Of a stretch of DNA of 64,000 nt, positions 17,897-27,030 are shown one piece after another (positions within the stretch are counted from its first letter, which is position 1; every line of letters starts with the position of its first letter). Below the pieces are notes generated by a model. That model worked only from the letters and a program-made list of their open reading frames with translations, was not told the DNA's origin and ran no database searches. Origin of the DNA: Polycyclovorans sp002706265 (GTDB taxonomy: Bacteria; Pseudomonadota; Gammaproteobacteria; Nevskiales; Nevskiaceae). The DNA lies in the NCBI GenBank assembly GCA_963973915.1, contig CAXBBM010000006.1, positions 1 through 64,000 of the forward strand, in the 5' to 3' direction. The position numbers were made by a program, and so were the translations under genes.

Positions 17897-19225
17897 ATGT
17901 TTGCAGCAGCCTGGGCCGATTTTCAGTTGAACGTGTGGTTGTATCTTTCGATGCCGATCACCAGTGGTGTGGTCGGTTATGTGACCAACGTCATCGCCTT
18001 GAAGATGATGTTCCATCCGCTGGAGTTCGTCGGCATCAAGCCGCCGTATCTGGGCTGGCAGGGCATCGTCCCGCGCAAGGCCGGCAAGATGGCCAGCATC
18101 GCCTGCGACACCATCGTGCCGGGGCTGATCTCAGAGCGTGAAATCTTCGAGCGGCTGGACCCGCAGCGCATCGCCGAAGAAATTGAAGCGCCCATCGTGC
18201 AACTGGTCGATCAACTGCTCGAAGAGCTGATGGTCGAGTACGAGCCCACCCTGTGGGAGACGCTGCCGCTGTCGGCGCGCGCGCTGATCGCCCGCAGGGT
18301 GAAGAACGATGCGCCCGATGTGGTGGCCGCCGTGATGGAAGACTTCAGAGCGCACGTCGACACCATCTTCGACCTGAAAGACATGGTCGTGACCACGTTG
18401 ATGCGCGACAAGTCGCTGATCAACAAGATTTTCCTCGAAACCGGAAAAACCGAGTTCATCTTCATCGAGCGGTCGGGATTTTTCTTCGGCTTCGTGTTCG
18501 GCATCGTGCAGATGATCGGCTGGACCTTCTTCAAGGCGCAGTGGCAGCTGCCGCTGTTCGGGTTGCTGGTGGGCTATGCCACCAACGTGATTGCGCTGCA
18601 GATGATCTTCCGCCCGCAGAAGCCGGTGCGCATTCTCGGGCTCGACATTCAGGGGCTGTTCTTCAAGCGACAGAAAGAGGTGTCACGCGATTACGGACGC
18701 TTGATTGCCGACGAGATTGTGACGCCCTCGAACATCATCGAATCGGTGCTGAAGGGGCCGTATGCCGATCGCGTGTTCAACATGATCTCCCGGCACGTGA
18801 AGAAGGTCATCGACGACCAGTCTGGCTTGGCACGCCCATTCGTGGCGTGGACCATCGGCACGCGGCGCTACATGGAGATCAAGACGGCCGCCGCCCGGCG
18901 CATCGTTGAGCACCTGCCCGACGCGACGCGCAAGATCGACAACTACGCACGGGAAGCCATGTCGATCGCATCGACCTTGTCGAGCCGCCTCGAGGTGCTG
19001 CCGGCCCCCGAATTCGAAGGCATGTTGCGACCCGCCTTCAAGGAAGACGAGTGGATTCTGATCGCCGTCGGTGCCGCATTGGGGCTCATGGTCGGCTTCG
19101 GTCAATTGCTGCTGTTCTCGGTGCTCGGCAAGACGTCGGACGCCGCAGCCTCACCGGAGGCGCTGGGCGTGCTGCATGTGCTGGAGCCCCTGGCCGGGGT
19201 GCTTGGACAATGGCCCTGGGCCTGA
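17897..19225 (+). CDS. DUF445 family inner-membrane protein
   Basis: The 442-residue protein has the internal duplication typical of DUF445. GYVTNVIALKMMFHPLEFVG near residue 24 is repeated as GYATNVIALQMIFRPQKPVR near 227, each after a TM helix, with long amphipathic helices between and a last TM near 380-405. It is anchored in the inner membrane. The function of DUF445 proteins is unknown; mobility and surface attachment have been proposed for some. The ATG at 17897 follows AGGGGGAG and lies 2 bp after the preceding stop. A 31-codon in-frame extension upstream is excluded because it overlaps the previous gene. Confidence 0.9.
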   Translation: MFAAAWADFQLNVWLYLSMPITSGVVGYVTNVIALKMMFHPLEFVGIKPPYLGWQGIVPRKAGKMASIACDTIVPGLISEREIFERLDPQRIAEEIEAPIVQLVDQLLEELMVEYEPTLWETLPLSARALIARRVKNDAPDVVAAVMEDFRAHVDTIFDLKDMVVTTLMRDKSLINKIFLETGKTEFIFIERSGFFFGFVFGIVQMIGWTFFKAQWQLPLFGLLVGYATNVIALQMIFRPQKPVRILGLDIQGLFFKRQKEVSRDYGRLIADEIVTPSNIIESVLKGPYADRVFNMISRHVKKVIDDQSGLARPFVAWTIGTRRYMEIKTAAARRIVEHLPDATRKIDNYAREAMSIASTLSSRLEVLPAPEFEGMLRPAFKEDEWILIAVGAALGLMVGFGQLLLFSVLGKTSDAAASPEALGVLHVLEPLAGVLGQWPWA

Positions 19226-19243
19226 ATCGCGAGGGTTGAGCGC

Positions 19244-19447
19244 ATGGACCCGATCATGGTGCTGCTGTTGCTGGTGTCGGCGCTGGTGGGCGGCGTGATC
19301 GGTGTCTGGCAGGCGCGGCGCAGGGTTCGGGCGCGGGTCAGGGCCCACATCGAAGCCGCCGTTGAGGCGCGCCTGGTCGAGCGCTTTGGTCCTCGCGGCG
19401 CACCATCGGACAAGGCCAAGCCCGCCGGCCGTCCGCCCGAGCAATGA
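19244..19447 (+). CDS. Small single-TM membrane protein
   Basis: The 67-residue protein has one hydrophobic helix (about 4-22, MVLLLLVSALVGGVIGVW). An arginine-rich cytoplasmic stretch (QARRRVRARVRAHIEAAVEA) and a short polar tail follow. No family is recognised. It is retained as a gene because it lies 18 bp after the DUF445 stop, overlaps the following gene by 4 bp and is co-directional with the whole cluster. It may act as a membrane adaptor for that cluster. Confidence 0.6.
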   Translation: MDPIMVLLLLVSALVGGVIGVWQARRRVRARVRAHIEAAVEARLVERFGPRGAPSDKAKPAGRPPEQ

Positions 19448-20274
19448 GCTGCGCAGCGCGGGTCTGGGTGCCCCTGATGCTGGGGTGTCTGCTGGGGTGC
19501 CTGCTGGGGTGCAGCGGCGCTGTTGCGCAAAGCGGCAGCGCCGAGGCGGTGGCCGAATGTCTTCGTGACAACGTGCCGCCTGCGTGGGGCGCGCAGATCG
19601 AGGTGCGGCTGCGCCAGCCGGACGGCAGCCAGGAGGTGCGTCGCCTGGCCTACGCGACGCGTGAGCGCGGTCGCGAGCCGCTCAGCGATCACTGGGTGCG
19701 CATGCGCGCGCCAGACGCGCTGGCGGGGGTGGTGCACCTGTTCCGGCAAACCGAGTCGTCGTGGTCGCGCTGGAGTTACCTGCCGGCGCTGGATCGCGTT
19801 AGTCAGGTCAAGGGGCAGGGCAGCTCGTCGGCAGCACTCGAAGAGATCGTGGGCGTGCGCGATCTGGACGCGCTGATGCGGTGGTCTGAGGGGGCGACCC
19901 TTCAACTGGCCGCGCCGCGCGAGGAGGGCGGTCGCCAGGTGCGGTCCATCAACGCCACGCGCCGGGTCGGAACGGGGGCCTCGGCGGGCTTCGAGCGAAT
20001 GCGCGGCCTGATGGACGTCGAGCGCTGCGTGCTGCTGCAGGGCGAATGGCGTGACGCCGAAAACCGCAAGACGCGCAGCCTGTCGGTCGTGCCCGCCAGC
20101 CTGCGTCGGTACGGCGACCATTGGGTGCCGCAGCGCATCGACGTGCAGCAGTCCGACGGGGTGACGGCGCAGGTGCATCTCACGCATGTCGTGATCGCGC
20201 CGAAGATTCCGCGAGGGCTGTTTGATCCCGACGGATTTCATCAAGTGATGCCGGCTGCGCTGGGGCTGGAGTAA
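19444..20274 (+). CDS. Exported LolA-like protein
   Basis: The 276-residue protein begins with an unusual signal sequence containing three LLGC/MLGC units (residues 12-23), any of which could serve as lipobox. The mature part resembles the LolA-like fold of outer-membrane lipoprotein-sorting proteins (TP0789-type): an early VEVRLRQPDGSQE-like strand, then WSYLPALDRVSQVKGQGSSS and the conserved final block HVVIAPKIPRGLFDPDGF. Proteins of this group often accompany MMPL exporters and DUF1302/DUF1329 barrels and are thought to carry lipid-like cargo across the periplasm (family knowledge, function inferred). It is the last gene of the cluster starting at 12160. Confidence 0.7.
   Translation: MSCAARVWVPLMLGCLLGCLLGCSGAVAQSGSAEAVAECLRDNVPPAWGAQIEVRLRQPDGSQEVRRLAYATRERGREPLSDHWVRMRAPDALAGVVHLFRQTESSWSRWSYLPALDRVSQVKGQGSSSAALEEIVGVRDLDALMRWSEGATLQLAAPREEGGRQVRSINATRRVGTGASAGFERMRGLMDVERCVLLQGEWRDAENRKTRSLSVVPASLRRYGDHWVPQRIDVQQSDGVTAQVHLTHVVIAPKIPRGLFDPDGFHQVMPAALGLE
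19477..19512 (+). repeat. 12-bp tandem repeat in signal-peptide coding region
   Basis: Three consecutive 12-bp units (ATGCTGGGGTGT, then CTGCTGGGGTGC twice) encode MLGC-LLGC-LLGC in the LolA-like protein. The unit keeps the reading frame, so a slippage change in copy number would lengthen or shorten the signal peptide without breaking the gene. Confidence 0.85.
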
Positions 20275-20287
20275 GGGCTTGCAGGCA

Positions 20288-20310
20288 TAAAAACGGGCCT
20301 TGCGGCCCGT
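20288..20310 (-). terminator. Rho-independent terminator, minus strand
   Basis: ACGGGCC (20293-20299) pairs with GGCCCGT (20304-20310) around TTGC. Read on the minus strand the stem is followed by TTTTTAT, so it ends the acyl-CoA dehydrogenase transcript. No T-run follows on the plus strand, although it may still affect the LolA-like operon end. Confidence 0.75.
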
Positions 20311-20422
20311 AAGTGCGTCCCCCCCGGAAAGAACGCCTCCCCGCACCTGTGTCGATGCATTGGGAGCCCCGATCGCGCTGCTCTGCGGCAGCGTTCATGC
20401 AGCCCGTCAGTCGTGTGTGGCC

Positions 20423-21589
<1,167 letters not shown>

Positions 21590-21682
21590 TACGACGTCTC
21601 GGTCAGCGTTTACCAAGCCTGGAGCTTATATCGGCAGAGGCATGAATGCGTCAATCAGGCCGACGTGCAGACGACACGGTAA

Positions 21683-22525
21683 TCACTCTTGTTGGGGTGC
21701 CGTCGCCGCCGCCGTCGCCGTAGCGGGCGGCGGCGGCCAGTGCAAGGTCAGGGCGAACAGGGTCGGCCACGATTTGCCGGTCACCAGCAGGTGGCGGGTG
21801 TCGGCGCGCCAGGCGATGCCATTGAGCACGTGATCTCGGCGTGACCATCCTGGCGGTCGCTCGAACTGGGCGCGCAGCGCGCCCAGTTCGAGGCGGCCGA
21901 CCACCGCGCCGCCTTCCGGCTCGATGATCACGATGTCGTCCTCACCGAAGCGGTTGGCGAAGATCAGTCCGTCGATCCACTCCAGTTCGTTGAGCAGGCC
22001 CACGGGTTGCCCGCCTTCGCGCACCATCACACGGCCGATGATCTGCCCGTCTTCGGGCGACAGTTCGTAGAGCGTGGCGCTGCCATCGGTCATCCACAGC
22101 CGTTTGCCGTCGCCCGTCAGGCCCCAGCCTTGGGTGGTCAGCGCAAAGCGGGCAAGCGGTTGCAGATCGAGTGTGTAGATCAGCCCCACGCCTTCGCGCC
22201 AGGTGAGTTGCAGAATGCGCTGCCCATGCACGGTGATGCCCTCGCCGAACAGGCGGGCGTCCAGCGCGCGATGCCGGATCGTCTCGCCGGTTTCCAGCGT
22301 CTTGATGTACAGCCCTGACTGTCCATAAAGGCCGGTGCTTTCAATCAAATGCCCTTGGTGCCAGATCAATCCTTGCGTGAAATGACGGGGCTCATGCGGA
22401 TACTCGGCAGCGATTTCATAGGCCCAGGTGGGCGCTCGGGCGGCAGTCGAAACGGACGTTTCCGCGTGGCCGGCAAGCGTGCAGAGTGCGGCCCAAAGTC
22501 CCAAAAGCCAGCGGCATTTTTGCAT
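21683..22525 (-). CDS. Glutaminyl-peptide cyclotransferase, exported
   Basis: The 280-residue protein has a signal peptide (about 1-21, LLGLWAALCTLAGHA). A glutamine-cyclotransferase (plant/bacterial beta-propeller type) domain follows, recognised by HEPRHFTQGLIWHQGHLIES, TGLYGQSGL, WGLTGDGKRLWMTDGSATLY and LLNELEWIDGLIFANRF. It would convert N-terminal Gln to pyroglutamate on exported peptides. The C-terminal tail is a low-complexity Pro/Ala/Thr stretch. ATG 22525 is chosen because the 25-residue upstream extension lacks signal features and precedes the signal peptide. The gene is divergent from the histone-like gene. Confidence 0.9.
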   Translation of the reverse strand: MQKCRWLLGLWAALCTLAGHAETSVSTAARAPTWAYEIAAEYPHEPRHFTQGLIWHQGHLIESTGLYGQSGLYIKTLETGETIRHRALDARLFGEGITVHGQRILQLTWREGVGLIYTLDLQPLARFALTTQGWGLTGDGKRLWMTDGSATLYELSPEDGQIIGRVMVREGGQPVGLLNELEWIDGLIFANRFGEDDIVIIEPEGGAVVGRLELGALRAQFERPPGWSRRDHVLNGIAWRADTRHLLVTGKSWPTLFALTLHWPPPPATATAAATAPQQE

Positions 22526-22735
22526 CGCTATTTCATCCGGGTTGCAATTTGTCTCGCCGCTCAGTAGAACACGGACATCGCCGTGAACGATGTGCAGCAT
22601 CCACGATGCGTCGAGTATCGGACTGGCGATTGCGACGGGAGGGTTTCAGGGAATACCGGCGAGAACACTCGTCTCCCGAATGCCCGATTGCATGGCCGGT
22701 ATCGATCGAGTCCTTCACTTCGGGGAAACATAGAA

Positions 22736-23323
22736 ATGGCAACGACAAGCGTCAAGAAAAAGGCGGCTCCGGCGGCTTCAAGAAATACCGCGACCAAGAA
22801 GCCGGCAACCAAGGCCGCCAGCAAGCCCAAAGCGGCCGCCGCCAAACCCGCCGCGAAGCCCGCGGTCAAAAAGACCGCTGCAAAGGCCAAGCCTGTGGCC
22901 AAGAAGGCGACGGCCAAAGCCAAGGCCGTGAGCCAGAAAGCGACCACGGCCAAGGACTCGGCGACGGCCAAGGTCGAAGCCAAGGCGAACAAGGCGGTGG
23001 CGTCCGCCAAGTCCACCGCTGCCAAGGCCAAGACGCAGCAGGCCGATGCCGTAAGCAAGGCAAAGAAGAAGGCGGTTGATCTGAAAACCGCAGCCGAGCA
23101 TGCCGTGGCCGATGCGGTGCTCGATGCCCGGGCGGCCGCGACCGACTTTGCCGACTCTGCCAAGGCAAAGGTCAAGTCGGCCCAGGCGTCGTCAAAGGCC
23201 AAATCGAAGAAGACCCGCACCAAGGTGAAAAACGCCGTCAGCGATGCCTTTGACAGCGCCAAGAAGGTGGCCGACACCGCGAAGAAAAAGGTCGGCAAGG
23301 TGCTGTCGAAAAAGAAGAAGTGA
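22736..23323 (+). CDS. Histone H1-like Lys/Ala-rich DNA-binding protein
   Basis: The 195-residue protein consists almost wholly of Ala, Lys, Thr, Ser and Val, with repeated KAAAKPAAKPAVKKTAAKAK-type motifs at residues 20-100 and a slightly more acidic amphipathic helical middle (about 105-145) before a lysine-rich end (KVLSKKKK). This is the composition of bacterial histone H1-like proteins (HC2, AlgP, BpH1), which bind DNA through charge and modulate compaction. ATG 22736 has GGGGA 10 nt upstream. Such low-complexity repeats commonly vary in length between strains. A strong terminator follows. Confidence 0.85.
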   Translation: MATTSVKKKAAPAASRNTATKKPATKAASKPKAAAAKPAAKPAVKKTAAKAKPVAKKATAKAKAVSQKATTAKDSATAKVEAKANKAVASAKSTAAKAKTQQADAVSKAKKKAVDLKTAAEHAVADAVLDARAAATDFADSAKAKVKSAQASSKAKSKKTRTKVKNAVSDAFDSAKKVADTAKKKVGKVLSKKKK

Positions 23324-23353
23324 CGCTGCGGCGTCGCCGCAATAAGCGCGTGG

Positions 23354-23383
23354 AAAGGGCGGCTACACTGGCCGCCCTTTTTT
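23354..23383 (+). terminator. Rho-independent terminator
   Basis: AAAGGGCGGC (23354-23363) pairs perfectly with GCCGCCCTTT (23371-23380), followed by six T residues in total (23378-23383). It ends the histone-like transcript 14 bp before yicC. The loop contains TACACT, which resembles a -10 box and might belong to a yicC promoter. Confidence 0.85.
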
Positions 23384-23396
23384 GTGAGTGTCTTCC

Positions 23397-24263
23397 ATGA
23401 TCCGCAGCATGACGGGCTATGCCCGACTTGAGACGCAGAACGACGAAGGCCGCATCGTCTGGGAGATGCGTGCCGTCAACCATCGCTATCTCGATCTGAG
23501 TTTCAAGCTGCCGGATGATTTTCGGGTGCTGGAAGCCGACATTCGCGCTGCCGTGGCGCCGGCGATCTCGCGGGGCAAGGTCGAGATCAGCCTGCGCTAT
23601 GCCCGCGAGGGCGCGGCAGCCAGCACGCTGAACATCGACCGCGCGCGGCTCGATGAAGTGCAACAGGCGCTGGACGTGGTGGGCGCGCAGCTGGGCGCCA
23701 GTGCGGTACCGGATCCGCTGCGCATCCTGCAGTTTCCGGGCGTCGTGCGCGCCGAGCAGCCCGACTTCACGGCACTGATCGACCTCGCCCGTGACGGGCT
23801 GGATGCGCTGCTCAAGGACTTCAACGCCACCCGTGAGCGCGAAGGCGAACGTCTGGGGACTTTCCTCACCGAGCGTGCCGAAGCCTTGCAGGCCGCGGCA
23901 CATGCGGTGCGCGAACGTTACCCGCAGGTGCGTGACAGTTGGCTGGAACGCCTGCGCAGCCGCTGCCAGGAGCTGGGGGTCGAAGTCGAGCCTGCCCGTC
24001 TGGCGCAGGAGTTGGCCCTGGCCGCGACCCGGCTGGATGTGGAAGAAGAACTGTCGCGGCTGGAGGCGCATCTGGCCGAGTTGCGCAAGGTGATCAAGCG
24101 CCGCGAGGCCGTGGGTCGCCGCCTCGATTTTCTGATGCAAGAGCTCAACCGCGAGGCCAACACCTTGTCATCGAAAAGCCAGGACGCCGAAATGACGCGC
24201 CACGGTGTCGACATGAAGGTGCTGATTGAACAGATGCGCGAACAAGTGCAGAACGTGGAGTAA
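23397..24263 (+). CDS. yicC: YicC family endoribonuclease
   Basis: The 288-residue protein starts with the family signature MIRSMTGYARLE and contains WEMRAVNHRYLDLSFKLPDD plus the C-terminal block GRRLDFLMQELNREANTLSS, KSQDAEMTRHGVDMKVLIEQ, MREQVQNVE. YicC proteins are endoribonucleases implicated in sRNA (RyhB) turnover and stationary-phase survival (family knowledge). It is full length. In many relatives yicC is directly next to gmk; here a WYL regulator and a HIRAN lipoprotein lie between. ATG 23397 is chosen over ATG 23388 because the family begins with MIRSMTG. Confidence 0.95.
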   Translation: MIRSMTGYARLETQNDEGRIVWEMRAVNHRYLDLSFKLPDDFRVLEADIRAAVAPAISRGKVEISLRYAREGAAASTLNIDRARLDEVQQALDVVGAQLGASAVPDPLRILQFPGVVRAEQPDFTALIDLARDGLDALLKDFNATREREGERLGTFLTERAEALQAAAHAVRERYPQVRDSWLERLRSRCQELGVEVEPARLAQELALAATRLDVEEELSRLEAHLAELRKVIKRREAVGRRLDFLMQELNREANTLSSKSQDAEMTRHGVDMKVLIEQMREQVQNVE

Positions 24264-24345
24264 CCCGACCCTGAGCGCCGCCGCCCCGGCGCGGCCGTTG
24301 GTGGCGCCGTGTCGTTCGGGGTCTGATACGGACTAAGGTGAGGCG

Positions 24346-25311
24346 ATGAATTTCTTTGATCGGGTCCAGCAACTGCACGCCTTGCTGCGGGATCGCCGAT
24401 CACCGATCAGTGGCCAGCAGCTGCAGGACGAACTGGAATGCTCGCGCGCCACCCTGCACCGGCTCATCGCCAAGCTGCGTGACGAGTTGGGCGCGCCCAT
24501 CATCTACGTGCGCGAACCCCCGGGCTACCGCTATCGCAGCGATGCCAACTTCGAGCTGCCGGGCCTGTGGTTCACCCCCCACGAGCTGGTTGCGCTGCTG
24601 ACCATCGAGCGGGTTCTGGCCGAAACCGGGCCGGGCTGGCTGGGTGAGCAGCTCAGCCCGCTGCGCGACAAGGTGCGCAACCTGCTCGCCGACGAGACGG
24701 CGGGCCTGCCGGACTGGAGCGATCGATTGCGCCTGCTGAGCCAGGCGGCGCGACCTGCGGGGCCGTCGTTTGCCACCGTGGCGTCGGCGCTGGCGCGGCG
24801 CAAGCGGCTCAAGGTGCGGTACCGCGCCCGCAGCCGCCAGGACGCGCGCAGCGAGCGCGAGCTGTCGCCGCAGCGACTCACCCGTTATCGCGACAACTGG
24901 TACCTCGACGCCTGGTGCCATTGGCGCGAAGGTCTGCGCTCGTTTTCGCTGGACCGCATTGACGTGGCCGAGCTGATCGACACGCCGGCACTGGACTGCA
25001 CGCCCGCCGATCTGGATGCGGCACTCGCCGCCGGTTACGGCATTTTTGCCGGGCCGGCGCGGGAGGTGGCCGAGCTGGTCTTCTCCGCAGAGGCCGCGCG
25101 CTGGGTGTCGGCCGAGCAATGGCATCCCGATCAATCCTTCGAGTGGTTGCCGGGCGGGCGTTACCGCCTGCGGGTGCCGTACGCGCGCTCCGAGGAACTG
25201 GTCGCCGACCTGATGCGCCACGGTGCCGCCGTCGAAGTGCTGGGCCCGCCCGCGCTGCGGGCTGCGGTGGCCCGCGCGCTCAAGGGGGCCGCACAGATCT
25301 ACGAAACCTGA
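24346..25311 (+). CDS. WYL-domain HTH transcriptional regulator
   Basis: The 321-residue protein has an N-terminal HTH (about 1-60, FDRVQQLHALLRDRRSPISG followed by QLQDELECSRATLHRLIAKL). A WYL domain spans about 140-220, with the signature DNWYLDAWCHWREGLRSFSL and DRIDVAE. A C-terminal WCX-like extension follows. This is the YafY-type layout; such regulators sense nucleic acids or other ligands and often control stress or defence genes. It precedes the HIRAN-domain lipoprotein by 78 bp on the same strand, which may be its target. The ligand is unknown. Confidence 0.9.
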   Translation: MNFFDRVQQLHALLRDRRSPISGQQLQDELECSRATLHRLIAKLRDELGAPIIYVREPPGYRYRSDANFELPGLWFTPHELVALLTIERVLAETGPGWLGEQLSPLRDKVRNLLADETAGLPDWSDRLRLLSQAARPAGPSFATVASALARRKRLKVRYRARSRQDARSERELSPQRLTRYRDNWYLDAWCHWREGLRSFSLDRIDVAELIDTPALDCTPADLDAALAAGYGIFAGPAREVAELVFSAEAARWVSAEQWHPDQSFEWLPGGRYRLRVPYARSEELVADLMRHGAAVEVLGPPALRAAVARALKGAAQIYET

Positions 25312-25389
25312 GCGGGCCGGGCGGGCACCGTCTCACGAAATGAGACAGCGCCTGTCTAGGGTGACAACCGGGTCCTTCAGGAGCGTGTC

Positions 25390-25842
25390 ATGTCCTCTCA
25401 ATCTGTCGTTGGTTCAGTGGTTCTTTCCGGCGTCGGTCTCAGCCGGCGCAGCCTGCGGCCCCTGCTGGGGTGGGCGCTGGCGGGGGCCAGCCTCGTGGCC
25501 TGTGCGGCCCCCGAGTCGAACCCGCCCGGGGAGGTGCCCATCGTGCTGCGCGACGTTGCCGCCTACTCCGGCCAGAGCCTGATTCACGCCATGCGCGCCG
25601 GCGACGCGGTGCGGTTGGAGGCCGATCCCCGGCATCCGTTCGAGCCCAACGCCGTGGCCGCCTACTGGGGTTCGTTCAAGCTGGGCTATCTGCCGCGCGA
25701 GGCCACCGCCCGGCTGGGCTGCCCGCCGGTGTGCCGGGTGGGCGACGAGCTGCCGATGGGGCGCATCGTCACCGCCGCATCGGGCGCCATTTCGGTCACC
25801 ATCGTGATGCCGCCCTGGACCGTGGCGCGCATGGGTGAGTGA
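25390..25842 (+). CDS. HIRAN-domain lipoprotein
   Basis: The 150-residue protein has a lipoprotein-like leader with twin Arg (LSRRSLRPLLGWALAGASLV, AC) and a lipobox LVAC at about residue 38. The mature part is a HIRAN domain, seen in GDAVRLEADPRHPFEPNAVA followed by AYWGSFKLGYLPREA, where the conserved NAVAV-G-KLGYLPR core is intact. HIRAN domains usually occur in DNA helicases (HLTF/Rad5 type) and bind DNA ends, so an exported solo copy is unusual. It follows the WYL regulator and precedes gmk. Export is inferred from the leader; the alternative is a cytoplasmic protein with a mis-assigned start. Confidence 0.75.
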   Translation: MSSQSVVGSVVLSGVGLSRRSLRPLLGWALAGASLVACAAPESNPPGEVPIVLRDVAAYSGQSLIHAMRAGDAVRLEADPRHPFEPNAVAAYWGSFKLGYLPREATARLGCPPVCRVGDELPMGRIVTAASGAISVTIVMPPWTVARMGE

Positions 25843-25959
25843 TGCGCGGCCATCGCCATCGCGACCACCATCGCGGCGCCCGCCGGGCGGCCCCGGATTC
25901 GGCTTTGAATGATTGCGCCGCTATGCTGTCGCCCTCGTTACGGTCGGAGGTCGATTGGC

Positions 25960-26607
25960 TTGGAACAGTCCACAGCGCAGGGCATACAGGGGTCGCTGGT
26001 CGTGGTGTCGGCGCCCAGTGGCGGCGGCAAGACCAGCCTGACGCGCGCGCTGCTGCCGTGGTTGGCCGCACGCGGCGTCGCGGCCGAAATCTCGGTGTCG
26101 TACACCACCCGCGCCCCACGCGCCGGTGAGATTCCTGGCGAGCACTATCACTTCATCACCGCCGAGGCCTTCGCCCAGCGGGTGGACGCGGGCGGCTTTC
26201 TCGAACATGCCGAGGTCTTCGGCCGCCATTACGGCACGGCGCGGGATGTGACCGAGGCGCGCTGCGCGGCGGGCGTTGACGTGATTCTCGACATCGACTG
26301 GCAGGGCCTGCGGCAGGTGCGCCTGCACCGCGAGGACGTGGCATCGGTGTTCATTCTGCCGCCGTCGGTCGAGGTGCTGGCCGAGCGCCTGCGCGGGCGC
26401 GGGCAGGACAGCGAACAGGTGATCGCCGATCGCATGGCGGCGGCGCGCGCCGAAATGCGGCATTACGACGAATACGAGCACGTGATCATCAATGACGACT
26501 TCAATGTGGCACTTGAAGCGCTGGGCGCGATCTTTCTGGCCCGGCGCCAGCGCCAGCGCACGCAAAGCCAGCAGCACGCCGAGCTGATCAAGCGCCTGCT
26601 GGGCTGA
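25960..26607 (+). CDS. gmk: Guanylate kinase
   Basis: The 215-residue enzyme phosphorylates GMP to GDP. The P-loop APSGGGKTS is at about residues 18-26. The GMP-binding signature SVSYTTRAPRAGEIPGEHYH (E-x-x-G-x-x-Y/F) follows, then the lid and YDEYEHVIIND. No ATG fits: TTG 25960 has a GGAGG 9 nt upstream (25946-25950) and gives the family-typical length, whereas the in-frame upstream extension is unrelated. It heads the conserved gmk-rpoZ-spoT-ridA-recG run. Confidence 0.93.
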   Translation: MEQSTAQGIQGSLVVVSAPSGGGKTSLTRALLPWLAARGVAAEISVSYTTRAPRAGEIPGEHYHFITAEAFAQRVDAGGFLEHAEVFGRHYGTARDVTEARCAAGVDVILDIDWQGLRQVRLHREDVASVFILPPSVEVLAERLRGRGQDSEQVIADRMAAARAEMRHYDEYEHVIINDDFNVALEALGAIFLARRQRQRTQSQQHAELIKRLLG

Positions 26608-26695
26608 GCGAGCCCACGCGCCCGGGTGGCGCTTCCCTGCCGGCTTTGCGGCTGATAGACTCGCGTGCTTGTTTTTTGACGCACCAAGGATTCCG

Positions 26696-26959
26696 ATGGC
26701 CCGCGTAACCGTAGAAGATTGTCTGGACAAGGTTCCCAACCAGTTCGACCTGACCCTGATCGCCGCCAAGCGCGCGCGCCAGCTCGCCCGCGGCGCCGAT
26801 TCGCGCCTGCCCTGGGGCAACCACAAGTCGACGGTGTTGTCGCTGCGCGAAATCGCCGAAGGTCTGACCGATCGCGGCGTGCTGGAAGAAGCCGAGCTGC
26901 CCGCCGTGCAGCAGCCGAAGATGGAACTGGAAGCGCTGGACCCGTCTTTCGACGCCTGA
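26696..26959 (+). CDS. rpoZ: RNA polymerase omega subunit
   Basis: The 87-residue protein matches RpoZ from its first residues (MARVTVEDCLDKVPNQFDLT) through AAKRARQL and KSTVLSLREIAEG. Omega assists folding of beta-prime and takes part in ppGpp binding to RNA polymerase, which fits its place before spoT. AAGGA precedes the ATG at 26696. It is followed within 20 bp by a terminator, so spoT needs its own promoter or read-through. Confidence 0.97.
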   Translation: MARVTVEDCLDKVPNQFDLTLIAAKRARQLARGADSRLPWGNHKSTVLSLREIAEGLTDRGVLEEAELPAVQQPKMELEALDPSFDA

Positions 26960-26977
26960 GTCGATCGCGTTTCAGCC

Positions 26978-27003
26978 AAAGCCCGCACCCTGCGGGCTTT
27001 TTT
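26978..27003 (+). terminator. Rho-independent terminator after rpoZ
   Basis: AAAGCCCGCA (26978-26987) pairs with TGCGGGCTTT (26991-27000) around CCC, followed by a run of six T (26998-27003). It separates gmk-rpoZ from spoT. Confidence 0.9.
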
Positions 27004-27030
27004 GTGTCCGCGCGCTTCTATACTTCAGGC

